Under the pieces are notes generated by a model. It did not search any database. It was not told the DNA's origin and saw nothing but the letters and a program-made list of their open reading frames with translations. This document shows positions 55,196 to 64,000 of a DNA stretch of 64,000 nt, one piece after another. The number at the start of each line of letters is the position of its first letter. The first letter of the stretch is position 1. Origin of the DNA: Archegozetes longisetosus (Eukaryota; Arthropoda; Arachnida; Sarcoptiformes; Trhypochthoniidae); the NCBI GenBank assembly GCA_018873245.2, contig JAEMBT020000001.1, forward strand, positions 8,962,220 through 9,026,219. The letters run 5' to 3'. The translations under genes and the position numbers were made by a program.

Positions 55196-56076
55196 ATATG
55201 TGTAAAATAAAGTGGAAGGCATAGTGAAATAATCGTTATATAATTTAAAATGATTACTAATTGCTGGACTAAAACAATAATTGAATCGTGGTCTAAATAG
55301 ACTTACTAATGATATATAAAAAAAAGGTGACGAATCGTCGGATAGTCTAGCAGTGACTGAAAAGAATATCTGATGGTCTTAATGAGTACACAACTATCTT
55401 CTTCGACTATATGAATAAAATAATGCGGCGCCCAAGAGAAGAATTATTGTAGTTTGCAAAGGTAGCGAAGTCTTAAAAGCTCGACAAACACATCCATATA
55501 AATTTTTGTCTGATCTAGTTTTATTAAAAAGAGCAAAAAATTTATGAATCTCTTATATTTAATCTCATAATATTTTTTTCACATTAATTTTTAAACTTTG
55601 TTTCAGATTAATTCGTAATGAAAAGATTAAGTTAGGCACGAACTTGAGTTGGGCTCAGCTTAGCTCAGCTCAAGCTTCACCTTTTCAAGTAAGCTTGAGT
55701 TTAAGCTTTGGTGAGAATGAACAAGCTTTTTAAAACCTGTAACAAGTTTTTTCATAGATTAATCTATTTTATGAGATTTGAGGGTAATTTGCTTCCTAAC
55801 ATTTGAATCATGAAAAATTGGGGTTACTCTAGAGATTGTCAGTCTAATTGAAGATTTTTGAATGAGAAAACTTGTCCTGAGTTTTTTTTTATAAGTTCAA
55901 AACTGAAATTGGTGGTGAATAAACTTAACTATATATTAGAGAACTTACCTATAATTCAACACTTCAACTTGACTTTTATTCAATTCTTTTGTTGATTCAT
56001 TTTTAAACTATAAATTTCAGACAAAAAGGAATTCAATAAAAAATTTGTATTTAAATGTTGAATACTTTTCGCTTAC
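55196..56076. other. intron or 3' flank of the spectrin gene
   Basis: AT-rich with a short GAGCTCAGCTCAAGCTT-like patch at 55650-55680. No C-terminal spectrin exon (for instance a PH domain) could be read here. Confidence 0.35.
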
Positions 56077-59000
56077 TTTAAGTAATTTATTTTCAAGTCT
56101 TTCAATTTCTGTTCGGCAAATAAATGTAAGTTTATTAAGACGTTTAGAAAGTTTGTACTTAGATCCATCACAGGATTCATTCAAACTTTTGAGTTCATTC
56201 ATTAATTCCAGAAATTGATTCAACCGTACCGAAAGCAAATCTTTATTATCATTTTCTAGATCTTTATTTTCTAATATTGAACCAATTGTGGCTTTAATAT
56301 CCTTAAGTTGTGCACTGTCTTCATCATCACTTTCCGTATCAGTATCGCTTACATTATCAAACAAATCGGCATTATAAAGACCTTCATCGACCCATTCTCT
56401 ATCTGATCGACCCATTTCTTCTTTCGAATCTCTGTTTTCTAACGATTCTCTACTATTACCTACATTGTTAAGAAATTGTTTATCATTATTGTTTTCAATT
56501 GTTACATTATTATCTTCGAGAATACTATTTGTTCGCTTGATTTCGTTATCTTTTCCATCGAATAAGAAATTTTTTGGTTTAAAAATTTGTGGATTTAATG
56601 ACTCATTTCTAGTAAATGAAATATTTTGTTCATTAAGTGTGACTGCACTGTCAGAATGTTCACTATTTTCATTATTTTTGAGAGAAATATTTGATTGTGA
56701 AACAAAGTTACAATAATTTTCTTCTTTTAACGAATACGAGTTCATTCTCTCGTAATTTATACGAAGGGAGATATCGTTTGAATCACTGGTGACTTTACTT
56801 TCATCTATCCATACTTCACTGAATTTTTCAAATTTTTGAGTACCATCTAGATTGCTTTTAGTGGTTTCATTTAGTTTGCTAGTTCGTATACATTTATAAA
56901 CCTTTTCTTCAATATTTGTCTCATTAAAATCATCATCATCATTCGAATTGAAATCATTTTCATCTGACAAGTTTGATGTGTAATCTGTTTGGCTGTAAGA
57001 TATACATTGATTGATTTTTACATTTTGATCAGAATTTGGTTCTTCAATTGTAGTTTTATTTGAGTTTTGAAGCTCTGATTTGCTTTCTATTGGACTTGTA
57101 TTTAATTGATCGATTTGTTCACAGTTAATAACTTCTATGAATCCTGTTTCATCTCTCAATAAGCTTTGCTGTTTTGATGTTTTTGAACTTGGAAGATGCT
57201 CAATATCTTGTTCTTCACTAGTTAACATTGGAACTAACAAATAGTTATATTTTTTATAACTATGTTCTACTAGAGTGTCATCCAATCTATTCCTATAAAC
57301 ATCCATTTCTAATTGCAGATTTTTCCACTTTTCGTTTAGATCATCGCATCTTCTTTGATGATTGCCTTTATTTTGTGATTTTTGTCTCAACAGTTTATCT
57401 GCTAACTGATTGATTTGTTGAATTCTCGTCTCATTGACTCTCATATCAGAGTCGACGTCATCTAACTTTCTTCTAAGTGAAAGACAACGTTCAAAGTCTT
57501 CTCCTGTATCTTTCAATTGAATCATTAGCTCTTTTACTCTGATCCAAGACTCAACTTCTTCGACATTATTGTTGAAGTCAAGTGCATCTTGTGTTTCTCC
57601 AAGTTCACGACCTCTTTCTATTGAGACGTTCAATAATTGGTTCCATTTCTTCAACAAATGTTCTAATTGTGAACGAATTCTTGATGAATCTTCAAATTTA
57701 GAGATGAGATGATCTCCTTTTTGTTCAATACTTTCAATATTACTGGTATTTGCAGACAATTCTTCCTGAAATGCTTGATGCATTTGCAGCTTTTTGATAT
57801 TGTTGACTTTGTTGTTTTTTTCTACTTCTAATTGTTTTGCTTTACTATCGATCCAATTTTGGGTCTCATTAACATCTCGTCTAAACTGTGCTAATATCAG
57901 AGCATCTGCAAGTCTCTGTCTTCTATTAGAGCAGATTTGTTTGACTTCTGAAAGTTTGACTGTTATTTCATCTAATTTTGATTTAATTAGTTCACTATCA
58001 AAATGATTCTGTTTTATTAATTTGGTTCCTGATTCTTTAAGTGCTAATAATTTCTCGTCATAAGAATTGACTAGCTTCTCGAATGCTTCTTGTACTTTGG
58101 AGTTTGCGTTGACCTCTTCCAGAGTTCGTCCAAAATCGTGATGTTTTAGTCGATGTTTCTGTTGTGAACTCAATAGTTCCAGTTGCTTACAATCACGAAG
58201 AAAAAACTGCAAATCAATCAACTGGTCCAAATAGACTTTGTTGAGCTGCCATTTCTGTCTAGTCTGTAATAGTTTGTTGAGTAATAATTTGATTTGTTCA
58301 GTCGCGTAATGATTTTGTTCAATCATTAGTTGTCCGGTTTGTACGACAGAATTGAAGATGTTTTCACGCGTTTCTATTTCTGCTTTAATCCTCTGATGTT
58401 CGACCTCAGTCAATTGTGCGCTTTGAGCATCTCTCGCTTTTTCGTGAGTTTGTATTTCTTGTGTCAAACCTATAGCCCATCGTTCTAAATCACGAACTGA
58501 ATCAATAAATCGTTGTAATTGATGAGACTGTTGCAATTTTTCTTTTCGAATGAGAGCTTTTTCTTGCAACGCAGTCCAATGTTGGACAACAATATCGTGT
58601 TGTTCGAGAACGTGTTCCGCATTTTGATCGACTTGAAGTCTAGTCGAATCATCAATCAAGACTTGTAACTGTGTCCCTAATGCGACCAAATCGTTCTCAA
58701 TAACTTCATGCTTTTTAATAAGACTCTCAACTGAATTCAAATCTTGACCCAAATCATCAGAATTAATGACGGAAAACTTTTCCTGAATTCTTGAAAGAAT
58801 TTGCGCAAAGTCTCGGTTGAATCGATGTATTTTTTCAGCAGCCGTTAATTTCTGTTCTCTCGCTTCCATTTTATCCAACAACGAATTCCACGATTCTTCC
58901 AATTGTAATAATCGTTTCTCAGTATTTTCGTTGATTTCTGTTTCGCACAATCTTTGTGCCGACTCTTTGAATTGTTTATAACGTTCTTCGTTATTAGATA

Positions 59001-62000
59001 CTCGACGTTTAAAATCAAAGAATTTTGATTGAATTATGAGTAAATGTTCGTAATCTTCACCAATATCTTCAGATGAGGCGGTTTGCATTTGGTCTGAAAT
59101 CCATCTCAAAAACTCATCACTTTCTCGTAGGAATTCGTGTGAATTTTTTGATTCCATTAGTTTGAGTCGTCTTTGATATGCAAGTTTTTGCAAATTGTCC
59201 ATCTGTTGGTGAATGTCTTGCATTCTAGATGTTATTATTTTATCGTCTGATTCATTTGTCATATCAATCAATTTTTTCGATTGATGATTCATTTGAATTA
59301 TTAAACTCGAATAAGTATCGATTTCCAATTCAATGGCTTCTTGTTTGGTCAATAGTTTAGCAGTTTCGTTGTCGTCTTTTCCATAATCACTACTGTTCAA
59401 TATATCAAACTTTTCATTCATCCACGACTCAACTTCATTAGCTTCAGATAATAATTGCTCTACTTTCAGAGAGATTTTCAATGATTTCTTTCTATTTAAT
59501 GCCAATTCTGATAAGATTTTCCAATTATCTGATAATTCTTTGCATTTGTTTTCCACATCTTTTGTCGTAAAATGCTTTTGTGAAATCAAATTTTTTCCTT
59601 TTTCTAATACTTTATTAATCTGTGATTCGTGTCCTTTTATTTCTCGTTCAAGATATTGTTCAAACTTTTTGAGAAAGCTTTGAGCATCAGCCAAATTCTT
59701 CCCAATAATTTCAGAACTGACAGAAGGAATGTGTTCACGAATCCATTGAAGTTCAGCATTGATTTCAAACTCAAGTTCATGATACTCTAATGACTCTAAA
59801 AGACTAGCTTTTCTTTCTTCTAATAAAGTTTTTACTTTATCAAAACTATTACCAACTACTTGGCAAACATTCAAAATGTTCTCTATATCAAAATGATCTT
59901 CTGCCATTTGTTGTCCTATTTTCATAATTTCTTCGATTTCCTTTTCCCAAATTAAAACTTCATTTTCTAAAGCCTGGTGTTTTTTAATCAACTCTTTAGA
60001 ACTTTTTAAATCAGTTCCAAACTGGTGTAAAGTCAAACATTTATTAAATTTTTCAATTTGTTGTTCGGTGCATTCGACTCTCTTATTATAAATTAGCAGT
60101 GAATTTGCCTGACCTAAACATTTACCCTTAGTTTCAGTTAACGAACACAATTCTATCCATTGACTATCGATTGATTTCAGAATTTGTTCAACTTTATCTC
60201 TCGCAAAATGTGAGTTTGATATCATTTGTTTTCCCTTTTGTATAATGGTTGCTAACTGGCTTCGATTTTCTGAGATTTCAGCTTCAAAAGCTTCATGTTT
60301 TTGTAGTTTTGTTTCCAAATTTGTTAAATCCTTATACGACTTATGTTTTGCTATCTTCTTCTTCTTGTCTTTACACCAACTGAGAAACTCCTCGGTATCT
60401 GCTTTGAATTCTTGATAAACGAGTGCATGACTTAATAACTGTTTTCTAAGAAGTGCTTTCTGTTTAACGGAAGTTCTCCTTTCAATAACTTTCTTGCGTT
60501 TGGCATCAATCATAGACGAATCGTTATGCTTTGTATCAACCAACTCCTCTACCATATCATTAAATTGATGTAATCTCTGATCTTCAGCTAATAAGGTTGC
60601 CATCAAATCATCATGTCTTCTGATTAAGGCTTTCGTTTCATCGACAGTTGTCCCCAATTCTTCGAATTCTAAAGACTTTTCAAATGAATCTGTGATAAAG
60701 TTTTGTTTAAGCTCTTCTTTCTTGAAATTCTTCATCTCTTTTTCCTTTTCATTTATCTCAATGTTTTCTTCTTTCATATCGTTTTGATCATCTGAATCTT
60801 TTAAGTCTAACTGGCTTTTCGATTCGTTCGTACTTTCATTTTCAAGTTTCTTATCATTGTTTTCAACGGATTCTTCTTCAATAAACTCTTTGCACTCGAG
60901 GTGACTTTTCAAATAAACAAAAATTTGGCATTTAATTTGGCATTTAACCCAATTTGTTAAAAAAAGTTTCAAGTCTTTGAAAATTCAATAATTATGACAA
61001 ACCTATTGGTACCCCCGTTTTGCGAATTTTCAAAACAGGTTTCTCTGTTTTCCTCGTCAATATCATGACACCCCTCATTCTTCATTTGATTAGAAGCTGA
61101 GTCTAGATTTTCATCAGTGGTCAAATGATTTTGTAGTTCATCCACTAGTAGAGTGATTTGGTTCCAGTCTGATTTGATTTTGATTTGTCGCCTTAGTATC
61201 TCTGAAGAGAAGTCATCATCCCTACCATAAGTGCACAGTTCTGTTATTCGATTGATTTCATCCAATTTTAACTGATTTGCTATTAATTCAATTCTCAAAT
61301 CCTTCAATAATCCATTCGATCGATCTTTTATTGAATCGTTGCTGCAACCGATATTTGTGTCATTAATTGATTGTTTTATTTTTTCAATCTGTAACTCAAA
61401 AGCATCACATTCACTATTATAATTTAACAGTTGTATCGAATCTTTCAGCTTTTGGCGTTTTATATTACATAAACTCAAAAGTTGACTATAAGAAGAGTTT
61501 ATATTTCTCTGTCTTTTTTCAACACATTCTGCGTTATACGTAATGCTTAACTTTCTTTTCCTATTTGAACGATTTTCACTGTACTTATTGATCAATTTTT
61601 CATCTTCATCTTCAGCACTCTTCTCATTAAATCCATTGCAGTCTTGATTGATATAATCGCGATCAATAGCTGTTGCACAAGTGAAAGTGTCATCTTCGGT
61701 GACAAATAGTTGAGAAATATCTGATCTAAGAATTCTTTCTGATTGCACATCCAGTCTTTTGATATCGTTATCAAAGGCTTGTATTTCGCCCTCTAATCGT
61801 GAATGTCTTTGAAGAAGAGCTAAAGCACTTGATTCATCTCTACCATACTCTTCAGATTTCAATAATTGAATTTTGTCTTTCATCCAAATCTCGATCTCAT
61901 CGGCGTCCAAATGATATTGAAGCGCTTCAATTGCATTAGACAATTGTTGGGTCAAGTCTTGTAAAGACTTCCACTGATGTTCTAAGTTCTCTATTCTTGA

Positions 62001-63788
62001 TGCAATATCACTACTTTCTGGATGATTGCCTGATATAAACTGTTGTCCACAATCTATAAGTTTTGTTATTCGACTTTCGCGTCCTTTAATATCAGTTTCT
62101 AATAGACTGTGTTCATGCTGAAGAGAAATGACCCCAGAAAGGTCTTTGTTTGAAATTACTGATTGACAAATGCGCTGTCGTTCACATATTGTCACTTCTT
62201 CTTCTTCAATATCTTGAATAAACTGATGGTAAGCCTCGATTTGCTCTAACTTTTGTTTTTTATATTTTGCTAGATCAGTAATTGCTACGTATTCACTATT
62301 AAGTTTTTCCAGACTAGAACTCAAAAGTGGTGCCTCGTTTTGGATAATTGTAAAAATTTCTTGTTTTGAATTATTCAGAGATACTGTGTTTAAAATACTA
62401 TTTAGTTTACGAATAATCTCTCCCATGGAGACAATTTGCATTTCAATAATATAGAGTCGTTGCAACTCTTCTACCACTAATTGTATATCAATTGAAGTTA
62501 TGTTGAGTAGAATTAAACTTTTTTCCGCTTCTTTCATTTCGTTTCTGATCACTTCTGCTTCTTTAAGAGCACCTAACAGATCAGCAGCTCCACTGAATAT
62601 GTTCTGATTCTTGTCTAACTCATCTAAAAGTTGTTTCCATTTTGTTATAATGTTTTGTTCACTTAGTTCAATGTGTTCCTTATGACAATAGTTTCCATTA
62701 ATTAGCTCTCTAGCTACAACTGACAGGTTCTCGAATTTATCACTTTGTGCTGCAATATCAGCACCGATTACTTTAAGTTTCGTAGCAGTCTTCTCAAAGT
62801 TAATTGTTTTATCGCTGTTATATATACTTTGACCCAACAATTTTAGCTTATCGTTAATATAAGTCTCTCTGAGAACACATTTTCGCTTGAAACTACTCGC
62901 AAGATTTTCGAGTTTTTCTAATCTCAAAAATTCTCCTCTTAAAATATCTTGCCTTTTACTTTCTTCTCTTTCGAGTTCATTCCAAGCCTTCTCTACGTCA
63001 TTAACAGTACAACCTTCTGGGGCAGAATATGATGAATACCCTGAAGCTTTCGTTGTAGTTTCTATTTCAAAATGAATTGCTTCGCACTCGTTTCTTTCTA
63101 TAAATTTGGACGGCTTTTCAACATTGATATATTCTTTGAATTTAGTGAATTCTCTTTGAATCGCTTCCAACGAATTCGGTAAGTGTCTGTCGTTGAATTG
63201 CTTGATCTTGGTTTCAATCCAATTAAGTAAACTTTTTGCTAAATATCCGTATTTAAGCTGAAGTTTTTCTACTTCAATCAATTGTGTCACAATATTAGCA
63301 ATTCTTTTGTTATACTTCAAATCTTTTTCTAATTTAGTCAAAGTCTGATAGAAACACGAAAGATATGTAATAATGGATTTTTCGTCGGGTTTATCAATAT
63401 CTATGTCTTCTGCGTCCAGAAGTCGAGGAACACCTAACTTATTTGAAGCCACATCGAAAGCATTATTCAAGTTGCTAATGTGCTCTTCTGGATCTAGTCC
63501 ACTGTAGTCTATGAGGTCAGGTTTGTGGGCATGAATCAAAGCGTTGAAGGCCATTCCTGATCGCCAGCTTTGAGTGAAGTCTTTCACACGAACACTAGAA
63601 TATCTTGTTGTTTTCGTTTGACACCAGAGAAGTAGTGCTTCTTTTGCTGATTTTAAATCTAAGGTATTGAAATCTTTGCTTTTGATAGCATCTATTTGAA
63701 ACCTCAGAATTATTGTCCAAATCAAGCCCAATATCAATCTTTTATTGCCGTCAACAATATCTTCTGGACCTATACTTACTAGTCGTAC
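56077..63788 (-). CDS. beta-spectrin, probably beta-heavy (karst-like), partial at both ends
   Basis: Two large exons join in phase: 63788-61003 and 60904-56077 (98-nt intron). The left exon starts inside the actin-binding domain: the tail of the first CH domain (IVDGNKRLILGLIWTIILRF) and the complete second CH domain (KEALLLWCQTKT, FTQSWRSGMAFNALIHAHKP, DKPDEKSIITYLSCFYQ). About 18 spectrin repeats of roughly 106 residues follow, with typical words such as YGRDESSALALLQRHSRLEG and LTNLETKLQKHEAFEAEI. The heavy-chain call rests on these words and is less certain than spectrin itself. Two non-repeat insertions occur: a Ser/Arg/Lys-rich stretch (NRSNRKRKLS) near 61550 and an acidic linker near 60890-60690. 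The C-terminus is a long acidic disordered region (to about 56240) and a short coiled coil, ending at a good donor (AAA|GTAAGC). No SH3 or PH domain is visible. The product crosslinks actin under the plasma membrane with alpha-spectrin. Confidence 0.9.
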
Positions 63789-64000
63789 CTTAGATTTGTT
63801 AGAATATCATATTATTAATGACTCTAATTCGGATGAAAGTAAAGTATTTTTTTCTGCAAGCACTTAACTGAAAGTTCTTTGCTCAAATTTAGATTGAACT
63901 TAAGTCATTAGATTTTTCTTTTTTGAGTTTTATCTCATGAAGAATATCAATCAGAAGTGTGCAACTAAAATCCCTTTGATAATACAATTGAACTTTAATA

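Noticed and set aside
55640-55700. GAGCTCAGCTCAAGCTT-like patch as a further hAT end
   Set aside because: No partner end or duplication was found; it may be simple-sequence drift.
1-64000. CRISPR arrays, bacterial operons, prophage or plasmid functions
   Set aside because: Spliced genes, a eukaryotic tRNA-Cys with pol III signals, LINE and hAT elements show nuclear eukaryotic DNA; no regularly spaced direct repeats of CRISPR type were seen.

Overview
The window looks like AT-rich nuclear DNA from an arthropod, most likely an acariform mite. The evidence is spliced genes with very short GT-AG introns (about 50-100 nt), two ionotropic-receptor-like genes, a papain-type protease of the mite group-1 kind, a clan-2-like cytochrome P450, an intronless UDP-glycosyltransferase of the bacterial-like type known from mites, and a tandem cluster of intronless multi-pass membrane proteins. 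The species cannot be named from sequence alone.

Layout, left to right. 560-1861: intronless UGT (+). 3008-5095: ionotropic-receptor-like gene (-) with three single-base lesions. 5353-9263: transposon graveyard (hAT MITE, two other inverted-repeat elements, a dead Tc1-like transposase). 10368-12416: intronless secreted glycoside hydrolase (-). 13335-13919: hAT remnant. 14190-14975: relic of the protease 5' region. 15900-18801: Tc1-like transposon broken by a nested hAT MITE and a TATCGATA-rich insert. 21122-22733: intact four-exon ionotropic-receptor-like gene (+). 24509-32889: an 8.4-kb span bounded by inverted repeats with TA flanks, holding a small Tc1-type element, a tRNA-Cys gene and a decayed I-type LINE split by a foldback element. 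33946-36247: five-exon papain-like cysteine protease (+). 36690-47790: three tandem copies of a multi-pass receptor-like gene expanded by transposons; copy 3 is broken by a hAT that itself carries another hAT. 50274-52446: six-exon cytochrome P450 (-). 56077-63788: most of a beta-spectrin gene, probably heavy type (-), open at both ends.

The genes are not an operon. They fall into environmental-response classes (detoxification by UGT and P450, chemosensation by two IR-like proteins and the receptor cluster, extracellular digestion by protease and glycosidase), plus a cytoskeletal spectrin. The dominant structure is dense, nested DNA-transposon insertion; many elements are bounded to the base by target-site duplications, and several are confirmed by empty sites in neighbouring paralogous repeat units. 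Frame-breaking lesions are found in transposons, in the first IR gene and at the end of receptor copy 2; the UGT, glycosidase, P450, protease, second IR and spectrin frames are clean. Exon joins below were made by eye from GT/AG sites, codon phase and protein-family continuity.
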